DNA of 64,000 nt from Tunturibacter psychrotolerans (GCF_040359615.1 NZ_CP132942.1:3162001-3226000); one strand, 5' to 3'. Positions 46,734 to 57,101 are shown, counted from the stretch's first letter. A program made the numbers and translations. The notes: generated by a model not told the origin, from the letters alone.

Positions 46734-48497
46734 ATGGCAACAGGTGAAAAATCTTTGAAGCTAGGAACTTTTTGGACCACAGTCCGTTGGAAAATCCTGA
46801 TCCTTTTTTCGCTCTCCAGCGTGGTCTCGGTAATCATGGTGACCTGCTTTTCGATGGCAGTCCTGAATGTGCTGATACGGCGAGAGAGCGCGTACCTGAT
46901 TGAGGAACGAATTAAGGTTATCGTCGAAAGCCGCAAGGGGCTGGTGGATCCCGTTCTCGACAAGGTGCAGGGATGCAAGTACGTCTCCGATTCCGCTCCA
47001 CTTACAGCTTTTACCGAACAGTTGAATGCCATATGGCCGGGCAGTCAAAGCACCTTTACCACCCTGTCGACGAAAGCCCTCCATAACGCGGGTCCGCTGT
47101 GGCTTAATGCAACGTCCTTCGCCGGTGTTGTTGAAGATCGGGACAGTGCCGAAATCCGCTTCATGCGCACGGCGAAACGCAGGGATTGTTTCGTAAGGAT
47201 TCTTGTCAAAATTCCTCTTGGTGAATCGTTCTTAAATCAATTGGCAAACGCCTCGGGCTTGGAGATCGTAAACAGCACACCCGTGCTGCTGCGTCCATAC
47301 CGGCGCGATGAGGGAATTGCTGGAGAGATCAAAGCCAACTTTATGCCGGGTTCGTCGCGGCCGATTCCTGTCGTAGTTGTCGCGCGAAATTGGGAGACCG
47401 GAGCATCAGAAAGCTGGGTGATCTGCCAGATTCGGCCCAGCTATGCACGGACCATAGAGGACCTGAGCCGTATGGGTTTGCGTAGGGCATCTTGGGTTTC
47501 TCCTATGATCACAATCGCCTTCGCCCTGGGTCTCGCCTATGCATGCGGTATGTGGTTTTCTCTCCGCCTGAGCAAACGCATCGTCACGGTAATTGACGCA
47601 TTGAGCCACGCTGCGCATCTCGTCGGGATGGGTGATTTTTCGATCAGGATTCCGCTCACCGAACACGACCAACTTGGATCACTAATAGCTTCGTTCAATG
47701 CAATGACCTCTCATCTTGACACTCAGTACGAGCAGGAGAATCAACGTATTGCTCTGGAGCGAGATCTGACATTGGCCCGCGAGGTACAGCAATATCTTTA
47801 TCCCCGCTCTGCGCCCGTCCTATCAGGCGCGACAGTGTGGGGCTGCACCACACCCGCCCGTATCGTGAGCGGTGATCTTTATGATTTCTTTTCCTGCAAC
47901 ACCAGCTCGGTTGGGCTGCTCTGCGCTGATGTCAGCGGCAAGGGAATGTCGGCTGCATTGATGATGGCGCATCTTCAGGCGGTCGCACACGGCAGAATGC
48001 TTACGCTGGATCAACCGACCGAGCGGCCCTCACCTTCCGCGTTCGCTGCGTTGCTCAATCGTGATCTCTGTGGACGTTTTGGCGACAACCGATACGCCAC
48101 CATGTTTTACGGAGAATATGACTCCTGCAGTGGACTGTTACGGTATGTCAACGCCGGGCATTGTCGACCCATCTTCATCTCAGAGGCCGGCGAAGTCACT
48201 GCGCTCCTGAATGGTGATTTGCCAATAGGTCTATTCGCGGACGCACTTTATCAGGAGTTTCAACTCACGGTCTCTAAGGGTTGTACCATCGTTGTGTACA
48301 GCGACGGATTGATAGACGCGCTGAATTCGAAAGGGGAGGAATTCGGTGAAGAGAGGCTGGCGGAACGCTGCAGATCCCTGCCGAAGAGGGCGACGGCACA
48401 AGAGATCTGTGCACACCTATCTCAGTATCTTGCCGAATGGTCAGCGGGTGTCGAACAGTTCGACGACACAACCATTCTCGTTCTGACAGTGGACTGA
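46734..48497 (+). CDS. Membrane SpoIIE/RsbU-type serine phosphatase
   Basis: A 587-residue protein with TM1 near residues 20-45, a periplasmic segment of about 180 residues, TM2 near 245-265 followed by HAMP, then a PP2C-SpoIIE domain (about 360-587). The linker LERDLTLAREVQQYLYPRSA and the metal-binding SGDLYDFFS and DVSGKGMSAALMMAHLQAV are present. It likely reverses anti-sigma partner-switching signals. The start could instead be a TTG 9 codons upstream. A short inverted repeat overlaps the stop. Confidence 0.9.
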   Translation: MATGEKSLKLGTFWTTVRWKILILFSLSSVVSVIMVTCFSMAVLNVLIRRESAYLIEERIKVIVESRKGLVDPVLDKVQGCKYVSDSAPLTAFTEQLNAIWPGSQSTFTTLSTKALHNAGPLWLNATSFAGVVEDRDSAEIRFMRTAKRRDCFVRILVKIPLGESFLNQLANASGLEIVNSTPVLLRPYRRDEGIAGEIKANFMPGSSRPIPVVVVARNWETGASESWVICQIRPSYARTIEDLSRMGLRRASWVSPMITIAFALGLAYACGMWFSLRLSKRIVTVIDALSHAAHLVGMGDFSIRIPLTEHDQLGSLIASFNAMTSHLDTQYEQENQRIALERDLTLAREVQQYLYPRSAPVLSGATVWGCTTPARIVSGDLYDFFSCNTSSVGLLCADVSGKGMSAALMMAHLQAVAHGRMLTLDQPTERPSPSAFAALLNRDLCGRFGDNRYATMFYGEYDSCSGLLRYVNAGHCRPIFISEAGEVTALLNGDLPIGLFADALYQEFQLTVSKGCTIVVYSDGLIDALNSKGEEFGEERLAERCRSLPKRATAQEICAHLSQYLAEWSAGVEQFDDTTILVLTVD

Positions 48498-48513
48498 AGC
48501 TTTAGGCTTCAGT
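48493..48513 (+). terminator. Possible terminator of the phosphatase gene
   Basis: An 8-bp stem (ACTGAAGC/GCTTCAGT, 5-base loop) overlapping the stop; no strong T-run follows, so termination is uncertain. Confidence 0.4.
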
Positions 48514-49189
48514 TCGATTGACGGAAGGAAACTGTTATCGGGGAAGCACTGGATCTGGCGACCCCAACAGGAACGAGATCGGAATCAACTTCTGGACATC
48601 GCACGACTAATACACGACCATCGCACAGTCGAAACTACCCCACGTGGTCCTCGGACTATGAAACATTCGGGACGAAACGATATCGTTCAATTGTAAACGG
48701 TTCAGCAAGCAAGTGTGTGAGCGCTCCGCGCACTGCGATCGGTAGCTTGATGACGGCACGAAACCGTTATCGCCTAAGGTCCATTCATGCGATAACCTGG
48801 CGACGGTACGGATCGATACGCTGCGGAGTGATTCACCGCCCGCTTGCTTTTTGCCTTTCATAGACTTCGGGCTACAGCAGGATGTGGCGGCGATACTCGG
48901 TAGGAGTGATGCGGGTATTGGTTCAGCTTCATCCGAAATACGCATTTCAGTCAATCTTCTATTTGCGCACCTTAGTACTGTGCAGAGGCAGCAAATTTGC
49001 GTCGAGCATTGTCTTCAAGAAGGCTTCGGTAGTGTGGATTCTGTTGAGCCTTCGCTATCAGCACCCATAGCGATCAATGACGAGAAATGGGATAAGTAGG
49101 TCCTCTCGAAAGAGGAGACTGTATCCCATGAGGACTTGGTTCCTCGGATGAACTCGACAACGTCAGTTTGGGGCTGGAAGGGTACGCTT
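48514..49189. other. Gene-free spacer with inverted repeats
   Basis: No credible gene. It contains GTTATCGC/GCGATAAC arms (48766-48773 and 48789-48796), a related AAACTGTTATCG...CTGGCGAC copy near 48528-48561, and at 49087-49129 a two-part hairpin (ATGGGATA/TATCCCAT outside, TCCTCT-CGAA-AGAGGA inside). Some may be recombinase-associated sites. Confidence 0.45.
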
Positions 49190-50908
49190 CTACCGCTGGT
49201 CAAGATCTGTTGTCGGGTTCTCAGAGTGCAGCTTCATCTGTTTTGATATGCGTTGTGCCCCCCATTGAAGAGGAAGATCCTTAGTAATAGCGGATACGGT
49301 CAGTAAGGGTGAGTGGTTTCCAGTGAGAATCGCTTCGTAGAGCGTCGGAGAGAGGGCCGCTAATCGAAGAATTCGAGAGGCGTAGCGTTTGTTGAGGCCG
49401 GCTTTGGCCGCAAGCTGCTCCAAGTTCCTCACCTTCCCGGAGACGATCCAGTCCGACCATGTTCTCGCCTGAACGACAGCGCGTACCAGGGAAGCGATTG
49501 GAGCGTCGCTCTTGCCGTCACCGTTCGACAAGATCAATTTGACTGCACTTCCGCGCCGTGCGAACGATATCGGTTCACGCAGCTGAATTTCGACGAGCGA
49601 ATCGCCTGGACGCACGTCCCCAAGAAAACTCTTGAATAGCTGCTCTCCGCTCAAAAAGATACACAACTCATTCTTTTCGACGATGATCTTCTGGACGATC
49701 CGAGAGACGAAATCCCGTGTGTCTGCATGAGCGGTCTCCGCGAGTTGAGCTGCACGATGCTTCGCGGCTGACGTCAACAAGCGCAGTTCCCGCACGTCGA
49801 GTGTTTCAAAATACCCTGAGAGTCGCAGAGAATCTTCAAGGAAAGAGCCAATTGAGGAAAGAACACGTCCCTCCAGTTCGTCCGCAGGCAGTCGTTTGAT
49901 GATGTTCGCCGATGAACCGCGGCCGGAGCCGTTGAGGATGTAGTAAAAATAGCGCCTCCCCTTCTTCGCTGCGTGAGTTGGTGTATATCTTTGGCCATCT
50001 GAACTCACTAATTTTCCATGTAATAGCCGGCCCGAAGGAAGATTGCTTTGTGTTCGTCGAGCAACCCGATTTTCTTTAAGCATCGCCGCGACCCGGTTCC
50101 ATAACTGAAGATCTAAGATTGGCTCGTGTTGGCCGTCGTGAAGCTTTCCTTGATGAGCGATCTTCCCGATATAGATCGGATTGTTGAGCGTGTGGTAAAG
50201 GGAGCCGCGTGAGAGGACCGCACCTCCTCGTTGGCGGCCTGTGGAACTGGTCCATCTTTTGCTGCGAATGCCAGAGTGTTTCAGATGTTCTGCGAGCTTC
50301 CGCACGCATCCACACTCAAGATATGCGAGGAAGATATTTCGGACAGCTGTCGCCTCCTCGGCGTTGACGATCGGTTTTCCCTCCGCCCTGTCGTACCCCT
50401 TTGGCACATGGCCCCCCATCCACATGCCCTTCTTCTTCGAGGCTGCAACTTTGTCCCTGATCCTTTCTCCGGTGACCTCACGCTCGAATTGTGCGAAGGA
50501 GAGCAGTACATTGAGAGTAAGCCGACCCATGGAGGTTGTCGTATTGAACTGTTGAGTGACGGAGACGAAGCTCACGCCCTGTTTATCAAAGGCATCCACT
50601 ATCTTGGCGAAGTCGGACAGTGCGCGAGTGAGGCGATCTACCTTGTAGACGACTACAGTGTCGATCTTGCCGGAGGCGATGTCGGCGATCAGCTTCTTGA
50701 GTCCTGGCCGCTCCATGTTGCCTCCAGAGAATCCGCCATCGTCGTATTGATTTGCCAGAAGCTGCCATCCCTCATGACGCTGGCTCAAGACGTAAGCTTC
50801 GCAGGCCTCTCGCTGGGCATGGAGGGAGTTGAAAGACTGTTCCAGCCCTTCTTCAGAAGATTTTCGGGTGTAAATGGCACAACGAATTGCGGTTTTAGCC
50901 GAGGTCAC
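49190..50908 (-). CDS. Large serine recombinase
   Basis: A 572-residue site-specific recombinase. The resolvase domain has catalytic S17 in YTRKSSEEGL and the DNA-site VYKVDRLTRALSDF; then come the recombinase domain (about 160-270) and a long zinc-ribbon-like/coiled-coil tail. The GTG start overlaps the TGA of the DUF2924 remnant (GTGA). In related bacteria, DUF2924 plus this recombinase form integrated elements; whether this one is still active is unknown. Confidence 0.93.
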   Translation of the reverse strand: MTSAKTAIRCAIYTRKSSEEGLEQSFNSLHAQREACEAYVLSQRHEGWQLLANQYDDGGFSGGNMERPGLKKLIADIASGKIDTVVVYKVDRLTRALSDFAKIVDAFDKQGVSFVSVTQQFNTTTSMGRLTLNVLLSFAQFEREVTGERIRDKVAASKKKGMWMGGHVPKGYDRAEGKPIVNAEEATAVRNIFLAYLECGCVRKLAEHLKHSGIRSKRWTSSTGRQRGGAVLSRGSLYHTLNNPIYIGKIAHQGKLHDGQHEPILDLQLWNRVAAMLKENRVARRTQSNLPSGRLLHGKLVSSDGQRYTPTHAAKKGRRYFYYILNGSGRGSSANIIKRLPADELEGRVLSSIGSFLEDSLRLSGYFETLDVRELRLLTSAAKHRAAQLAETAHADTRDFVSRIVQKIIVEKNELCIFLSGEQLFKSFLGDVRPGDSLVEIQLREPISFARRGSAVKLILSNGDGKSDAPIASLVRAVVQARTWSDWIVSGKVRNLEQLAAKAGLNKRYASRILRLAALSPTLYEAILTGNHSPLLTVSAITKDLPLQWGAQRISKQMKLHSENPTTDLDQR

Positions 50909-51359
50909 GAAGCCTTCACCTTCTTCGTCCCGAAAAAGGCCGGACCAGACCAGCGCGTCCCAGTGATCTCACACGCGATCGGAGAAAGACTCTTGTAGAT
51001 TTTTCCCATGTAGTGATAACCCTCGTCACCGAGGGTGACCTCGTTGTGTCTTTTCCCTCCACTCCCGAACTAGTTTTGTTCCTGATTTGAACCGCTGCCT
51101 TGCTTCATCCCTAGAGCGACTCTGAGGTCTAAGCGAGGTTGCGATTGTCTGCGACCTCGCACTAGCTTTCGGGGAAAGACCCCCGTAAGCCCTTTCCTGG
51201 ACTCTGTACGCAAGAATGGGCAACAGGAGTTCCGGGCGAACCAGCCCCGGCGGTTTACCAAAGTTGTCCCTCCATAGTTCTACCAAGCGAGCTTTCGGAA
51301 AGAGTGGGGAGGCTACGAATCAAAGCGGCGGTGTCGGTCTGTGGTGATGCTTCCTCCAT
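50905..51359 (-). pseudogene. DUF2924 gene with two single-base frameshifts
   Basis: Starting at the ATG at 51359 the first frame reads to ...LPTLSESSL, then an extra base in plus-strand CC at 51283-51284 shifts it; the next frame (LVELWRDNFGKPPG to REWREKT) breaks again at TT 51044-51045; the last frame gives SLSPIACEITGTRWSGPAFFG, the DUF2924 signature. Correcting the two bases restores one continuous protein of about 150 residues. Both changes duplicate a base, so decay or sequencing error are both possible. Confidence 0.75.
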
Positions 51360-51570
51360 GAGTCCGCCCTCTCTGCGGCAGTCCCATTTCCGCTCTGATC
51401 ACGCGAACAGTCAAGTCGGAACAGTCTCTCAGAACATCTCAAACGTGTGAGATTCACGGAGTGTCTGGGGAGTTTGGAGGGGCAAGTCAACCTGGTCGTC
51501 GAACCTTAGGATAGAGGATGATGAGACATTCTTGCATCACACTAGCAGCTGATCTGAGGAGAGCGTAGCG

Positions 51571-53019
51571 ATGGGAGATACGATGGCACCTCAATCTGCT
51601 GTAGCGAACCTCTCCGCATCGTCTAAGCGTCTCTTGCCCTGGCTCGTGGCGGTAGCATTTTTCATGGAGTCCTTAGATACCACCATCCTAAACACTGCGG
51701 TCCCGGCGATCTCCGCAGCCCTCGGTGTCGCCCCGCTCAGCATGAAAGCCGTGCTGGCAAGCTATACCCTTAGTCTCGCCGTATTTATCCCAATCAGTGG
51801 GTGGATGGCTGATCGGTTCGGAACTCGACGCGTGTTTGCATCAGCAATCGGTCTTTTTACCGTGGGCTCTTTCCTCTGTGGCATATCCGGCAGCATTCAT
51901 CTGCTCGTTGCTTGTCGTATCCTGCAGGGTTGCGGCGGCGCAATGATGGTGCCTGTGGGCAGGCTTACACTCGTGCGAACTTTTGCCAAGGCCGACCTCT
52001 TGCGCACGATGAGTTTCGTTTCCATCCCAGCCCTGGTTGCTCCGATGCTGGGACCTATTGCGGGAGGCCTAATCGTTGGTTATCTCCACTGGAGATTCAT
52101 CTTCTTCCTGAATATCCCGATTGGAGTCGTAGGACTTATCCTCGTTTACATCCATTTGCCAGACTATCGGGAAGAGATTTCTCATCGGCTCGACGTGGTC
52201 GGTCTTATTCTTTTTGGATCCGGAATCGCGCTGCTCTCCTACATACTGGAGATCTTTGGAGAGCACACGCTGAGCGCTCGAGAGATGTCAGGCTTGCTGG
52301 TGCTATCTGCACTCCTGCTTGCCGGTTACGGAGTTCACGCCAAAAAACTCACATTTCCTCTGTTACAGCTTAAGCTATTCACTATCCGTACATTTAGAGC
52401 CGCGGTGAGCGGCAGCTTTTTTACCCGGCTGGGAATTGGTGGAGTACCGTTCCTTCTGCCTCTGCTTTATCAAGTCGGGCTGGGGTTCACTCCAATTGAA
52501 TCCGGGCTCCTCGTCATGCCACAAGCAATCGCCGCTATGAGTATGAAGACCGTTATGCCGCGACTCTTGAGACGGGTAGGATATCGCGGTGTACTGATCT
52601 CCAATACTCTAATTCTCGGATTTCTTCTTATTGCGTTTGCCACGATAGGCCCCCGAACGCCCGTGTGGGTGATCATCCTGCAGGCCTTCCTCTATGGGGC
52701 CTTTACATCGTTGCAGTACACGAGCATGAATACCCTGGTCTACGCGGATATCGCAGACCAGGACACCAGCAGCGCCAGCTCTATAGCGAGCACTATGCAA
52801 CAGATGTCAATCAGCTTCGGGGTTGCTATCGCAGGGTTGGCGACTGCATTCTTTATCCCCAGCACGCACAGCAACAAAACAGAGATGATCGAGGGCATTC
52901 ATAAAGCACTCATCTCTCTTGGAATATTGACGATTGCTTCGACGATCGTGTTTCGCAGCTTGAAGACCGGAGATGGTGACGATGTCAGTCAGCACAAAGT
53001 CCTTCACCCGGGCGGGTAA
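51571..53019 (+). CDS. DHA2-type MFS drug exporter
   Basis: A 482-residue proton antiporter with 12-14 hydrophobic segments. Early motif: FMESLDTTILNTAVPAI; loop 2-3: GWMADRFGTRRVF; motif C-like: PALVAPMLGPIAGGLI. This pattern matches EmrB/QacA drug exporters. ATG has GGAGAG 8 bp upstream. It stands beside the recombinase region and has no adaptor gene. Confidence 0.92.
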   Translation: MGDTMAPQSAVANLSASSKRLLPWLVAVAFFMESLDTTILNTAVPAISAALGVAPLSMKAVLASYTLSLAVFIPISGWMADRFGTRRVFASAIGLFTVGSFLCGISGSIHLLVACRILQGCGGAMMVPVGRLTLVRTFAKADLLRTMSFVSIPALVAPMLGPIAGGLIVGYLHWRFIFFLNIPIGVVGLILVYIHLPDYREEISHRLDVVGLILFGSGIALLSYILEIFGEHTLSAREMSGLLVLSALLLAGYGVHAKKLTFPLLQLKLFTIRTFRAAVSGSFFTRLGIGGVPFLLPLLYQVGLGFTPIESGLLVMPQAIAAMSMKTVMPRLLRRVGYRGVLISNTLILGFLLIAFATIGPRTPVWVIILQAFLYGAFTSLQYTSMNTLVYADIADQDTSSASSIASTMQQMSISFGVAIAGLATAFFIPSTHSNKTEMIEGIHKALISLGILTIASTIVFRSLKTGDGDDVSQHKVLHPGG

Positions 53020-53183
53020 TGATGACTGGGCAAGGATGATGATTTGTCGCCGCATGGATGATTGAACGAGGCTCGCATCTGAGCACGAAAGTGTTATGTC
53101 TAGCTGAGGATAGTCCGGATACTGTGAAGGTCACCAGCGGTGCAGACGCCGGAACTGGATTCTAACTCAGAGGGGCAATAGTG

Positions 53184-53519
53184 ATGATGGAAGCGAATGT
53201 AAGTCGGACTTTGATAGGCAAGTCTCTAGTAATTAGGGGAGAGGTCACAGGCTTGGAGGCTATGCATATCGATGGCAGAGTCGAAGGTTCCGTTGCACTA
53301 CCTGGTCAGACGATTACTGTGGGGAGAAGCGGCCAAACGGCAGCAATGCTGATATCAAGTAAAATTGTGGTACTTGGACAGGTTCGCGGAAATTGTCAGG
53401 CAAGCGATCACCTCGACATCCGCAGTGAGGGGTCGATGAGCGGCGATGCAATCGTATCGAGGATATCGATCGCGGATGGAGCCTTCGTTAAGGGAAACAT
53501 CGACGTCCGCCGTTCTTGA
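53184..53519 (+). CDS. Bactofilin
   Basis: Polymer-forming cytoskeletal protein of 111 residues with the DUF583 core: LVIRGEVTGLEAMHIDGRV, then GQVRGNCQASDHLDIRS and repeated beta-rungs ending GAFVKGNIDVRRS. It self-assembles at the membrane or cell poles to localise cell-wall or appendage proteins. It is short but within the family range. ATG is preferred over a GTG one codon upstream. Confidence 0.92.
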   Translation: MMEANVSRTLIGKSLVIRGEVTGLEAMHIDGRVEGSVALPGQTITVGRSGQTAAMLISSKIVVLGQVRGNCQASDHLDIRSEGSMSGDAIVSRISIADGAFVKGNIDVRRS

Positions 53520-53759
53520 GACACCTAAGAAACTTGGACGATTCGACTGATGCAGACGGGAGTAGATTCCTAATTCGATACAGGACGATGTTCCAAATGG
53601 CCGCTCGCCCTCGCAGTTAGAGGCTGTGCGGGGAAGGTCAGAGTGATCTAAGAGAATGCTTAGACGAGACTTCAAGAACATCTGCTTTTTGACTGCGGGA
53701 AAGAGTGTTGATATGAAGCCGTTGAAGCGTCGCCCGCCGGGACGACAGGTCTTTGTTGA

Positions 53760-54015
53760 TTGGTTATTGGTAGGGTCCATGAAAATCCGTTCGAAGAACA
53801 GCCCTGTGCCTTCGTAGTTGATGACGAAGAGGAGATCGCCAAGATGTTCGCGGTCGTATTACAGATGAACCTATTCAACGCTATCCCATATTCAGACCCC
53901 GCTACTGACGCTCCAGGCTGCCAAGCAGAAGGCACCAGACTAACTTGCTGACGGATGTCGTGATGCCAACGATGAATGGTGTATAGCTTGCATTGAGGTC
54001 AGCAAGGGCAGAAGT
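53760..54015 (+). pseudogene. Broken response-regulator receiver domain
   Basis: CAFVVDDEEEIAKMFAVVLQ is the start of a receiver domain. The frame then slips: LQAAKQKAPD and TDVVMPTMNG (which includes the phospho-acceptor Asp) are in other frames, and a TAG follows. At least two indels and one stop, so it is not functional. It is adjacent to the large secreted-protein gene. Confidence 0.6.
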
Positions 54016-54034
54016 GTTTCGCATAATGGTTGTG

Positions 54035-56671
54035 TCAATTGTGATCTTGAGGCGGACCAGTTGTTGGCTCAGGAGTTCTCGAGGGATTAGGTTTGGGCGC
54101 GGGTGCAGGTTCGGATGAAGGTCTCGTTGCTTCGTCCTGAGCCGCGGGTGCTTCAGATGCTGGTACCGCAGCCTGAGAAGGGGATGTGATAGAAGAGGTT
54201 GGTTTCTGCACGGGTGTGGGGAGCGTGACATTAGCGACCGGGTTTGGATCATCGCGCAGTTTGAGGTAAAGCGTTGCTCCGTCAGCCGGAGTCGGAACTG
54301 CGAGATTACTTTCCGCGAAGCCAGTGGGTACGTCGGTGGGCTTGGCAAAATCTTTTGTCGCGTCAAAGGACTGCACAAGGAACAAGTTACTCCCGTCAAC
54401 TGTACAGGTTGGGGCATCCGTGGTGCAGTGGATTGCTGTGATGTGCGGCACGCGGACGAGAACGCCAAGAGGGGTCCAGTTCCCAGGTGTGCCGTCTTGC
54501 GCGACCGGACGCATCTGTAATTTGCCAAATGCTGATTGGCCGAACGCTTTCAAGGGCTCTAGCGTAGCAATGGCCGTATGGTCGTCCTGGAGCATGAGAT
54601 TGTTCGTTGCAAGGGAGAGCGTAGTGTGAACCGAGCCATCGACGGTAGCGACTTCGATGGTCTGTGTGCGTGGAAAGGTGCTATTGGTTTGCACCACGAA
54701 GGTGAGCGTACCCTCGAGCAGGATGTCATCCTTACTGCCAAAAATGATTGGCAACGTGCCATCCTTTGGAGCAGATGCGGCCTTGAATGAAAGCAGCTTC
54801 AGCTCCGGACGCGCGGCTGCGGTTGATATCTTGACCGACATCGTACGGCCGTCTTTCAGCTTCGCTTTAGCGTCGGAACCGTCGCCGGGCGAGACACCAG
54901 CGTCCGCCTGAAGATGCATTGTGTTGTCGTCGTTACCTTCGCCGCCCGGAGTGAACACCTGTTTATCGATCTCGACGGAGACCACGTCCTTAAGACCGTC
55001 ACCAGTGAGTACCGCTGTCTTGTCGCCACTGTGGACTTGGAGGGTATTGAGGTGAATACCGGCGGTGTAGGCCGTGAGCGGAACGGTATCTCTATCCGAG
55101 TCACCGTACTGTTGAATAGCAAGGGAGTAACCGCCGGGTTGAACGGTTTTGAGCGAGACCTCAAGCGCCAGCGTGTCTTTGGCATCCTTGCCTGCGGAAG
55201 GCTTGAAGGAGACTTCTACATCTTTACCCTTATCGCTTGCCAAAGCGATGTGCTCAACGCACGCGCTGCCGTCAGCTTTAATCGTTAGGTGATTGTCCTG
55301 TCCGGCGAGCAACTGGGCGTTGTCAACTATCTTCCAATCCTTGCCTTTAGTCTGCTGAATCGTAATCGTGGGTCCTTCAAAGGAATCGAATCCCCAATAG
55401 CCGCGGATCGTTCCGGTAATGGTCAAATCGGTCGCCTCGCCGATCTTTGTGTCAGGCTTCGTGGATAACGCCTTATCGCCTCCAAGATTTGCGTCGTGCA
55501 GCGGATCACTTTTCTCCTCTTTTGTTATAACGAGTCCGCCTTCGAACGCGTCAGGTGCCAATGGCAGATCCGTAGGCGCACCGGTCCGGTTGAGGTGCAG
55601 AACCAGACCGTGCGCGAAGCTGCTCGAGAAAACCAGTGGCGCGCCTTCCAGAGGGATAGTCATCTTTGGTTGCAGTAAACAAGCGACCTGGTTGGGATCA
55701 TGCGGATGAAGCGGTGGCAGCTTGGCCTTTTGAATGGCGGGCAAACCGATGACGATGACCGATTCGGGTTTGTGAAAGGAAGGAGGCGCGTTGAGCCTCA
55801 GACTGAGCGCGGATCCCTGCGGAAAGGTCAGACCGGGGATGTATTGGTATTGCGCCGTGCGCAGCATGCCGACGAGGTGAACAAGATCAACAACTGCGCC
55901 GACGTACGCCGAGTAAAGGCCCGCCCCGACTGGCTGTGTATAGGAAGCAGCATTGATAAAGTCAGAGGAAGGTCCAGTGGAGATCGCTTCGGCGATGCTT
56001 TGCCCATGCCCATCATCTAGGAGCACAGGGGCACTGGACTGGGTGAGGCAAATAACCTGTTGATCGACGGGCTGCTTGAAGCAGTCAGCGTTCGGTTTAA
56101 GCGCGAGCGTGGCAGCTAACTTCGCGGAGTGTTCCTCAATGGCCTTCTGATCGTCCTGCGACAAGGTCTTCATAGCGGAGAGATAGCGCTCGATGCGCTG
56201 CTGCTCGAAGGATGCTTCGTTTAGATCGGCATCAGCGCGAATGAACAACCCGGGCTTGCCCTTGACTGCGGAGCGAAGCGTTCTGAAATCGCCGCCCGTT
56301 TCAGGTGCCACAAACAGAAGGGCTTCCTCAGCCTCATTGGGAACGGTAACAGTTGTCCCTTCAGCTGTTTTCTTGTTCCAGGTATCGATCTCGGTGAACC
56401 AACTGTCGGGAGGCTCATTTGTCGTGCCACGAAGAAACGCGACGATTAGCATCAGGTGGTTGGACTGGCTCGACGGCAGGTCAGCCTTGATCCATATCCT
56501 GTCGCCCGGCTGAAGGTTGGGAACCTGGGCGATGGGGAGCGTCGAAGTTCCTCGCGTAACGCGAATGTCGATCGTAGGACCAGCGAGGTCGAAGCGTGCT
56601 TTGTCGTCCGCTCGAATAGCGGCTGTAGAGAAAATGACGAAAAGGCATGCCGCAACTTTCACAATGTTCAT
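54035..56671 (-). CDS. Large secreted protein of unknown function
   Basis: An 878-residue protein with a signal peptide (about 1-22, ending AAIRA). The body contains Ser/Thr/Asp-rich, beta-rich repeats and a segment VVDLVHLVGMLRTAQYQYIPGL near 265. The C-terminal 65 residues are Pro/Ala/Ser-rich and probably disordered. I recognise no enzyme motif. It may be a cell-surface or matrix protein. It runs on the minus strand and ends next to the broken receiver. Confidence 0.75.
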   Translation of the reverse strand: MNIVKVAACLFVIFSTAAIRADDKARFDLAGPTIDIRVTRGTSTLPIAQVPNLQPGDRIWIKADLPSSQSNHLMLIVAFLRGTTNEPPDSWFTEIDTWNKKTAEGTTVTVPNEAEEALLFVAPETGGDFRTLRSAVKGKPGLFIRADADLNEASFEQQRIERYLSAMKTLSQDDQKAIEEHSAKLAATLALKPNADCFKQPVDQQVICLTQSSAPVLLDDGHGQSIAEAISTGPSSDFINAASYTQPVGAGLYSAYVGAVVDLVHLVGMLRTAQYQYIPGLTFPQGSALSLRLNAPPSFHKPESVIVIGLPAIQKAKLPPLHPHDPNQVACLLQPKMTIPLEGAPLVFSSSFAHGLVLHLNRTGAPTDLPLAPDAFEGGLVITKEEKSDPLHDANLGGDKALSTKPDTKIGEATDLTITGTIRGYWGFDSFEGPTITIQQTKGKDWKIVDNAQLLAGQDNHLTIKADGSACVEHIALASDKGKDVEVSFKPSAGKDAKDTLALEVSLKTVQPGGYSLAIQQYGDSDRDTVPLTAYTAGIHLNTLQVHSGDKTAVLTGDGLKDVVSVEIDKQVFTPGGEGNDDNTMHLQADAGVSPGDGSDAKAKLKDGRTMSVKISTAAARPELKLLSFKAASAPKDGTLPIIFGSKDDILLEGTLTFVVQTNSTFPRTQTIEVATVDGSVHTTLSLATNNLMLQDDHTAIATLEPLKAFGQSAFGKLQMRPVAQDGTPGNWTPLGVLVRVPHITAIHCTTDAPTCTVDGSNLFLVQSFDATKDFAKPTDVPTGFAESNLAVPTPADGATLYLKLRDDPNPVANVTLPTPVQKPTSSITSPSQAAVPASEAPAAQDEATRPSSEPAPAPKPNPSRTPEPTTGPPQDHN

Positions 56672-57101
56672 CTATCTGTTGATGCGAAGGAGGCAAGACC
56701 GGGTTGCGGTATCCTTGAACCAAAGACGAATGGAAGGTCTTTATCCTGCCTTTAGTGGCATTTCGGCTGCCATACTTGGCAACCCCTCGCGCAGTTTAAC
56801 GGCCAAATGGATTTGCGTATTGGCAGCTGACCCCCAAAAGGTTAGAGAGTCGGTAGATGGCGGCGAAGCCTGCTCTCCCAGCCGGTCTCGCATTGAATGG
56901 CGCAAAGAGCACAGATCTGGACTCGCAGGCGACGAAGCTGTCGGGATGGGAATACTCATTTTCACCGCCTTCAAAATCCAAAAACTCCCTTTTGCAGGAC
57001 GTTCGACGATAGGGGTATGGTATTGGGCAAAGTTTACTTCCGGATGCCGACCATTCGCGTCCAATAAACGTTGAGGTTTGCGATTTTCGCAACAGGTCTA
57101 G
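56672..57101. other. Intergenic region, no gene seen
   Basis: Open frames on both strands are short and lack recognisable motifs. The promoter of the large secreted-protein gene should lie at the left end. No repeat or hairpin stands out. Confidence 0.4.

Noticed and set aside
48869..48950. Minus-strand text TPTEYRRH resembling the end of an AraC protein
   Set aside because: Only 8 residues fit and stops lie on both sides; chance is likely.
56796..57092. Minus-strand 98-codon frame in the intergenic region
   Set aside because: No recognisable domain and no ribosome site; not enough to call a gene.
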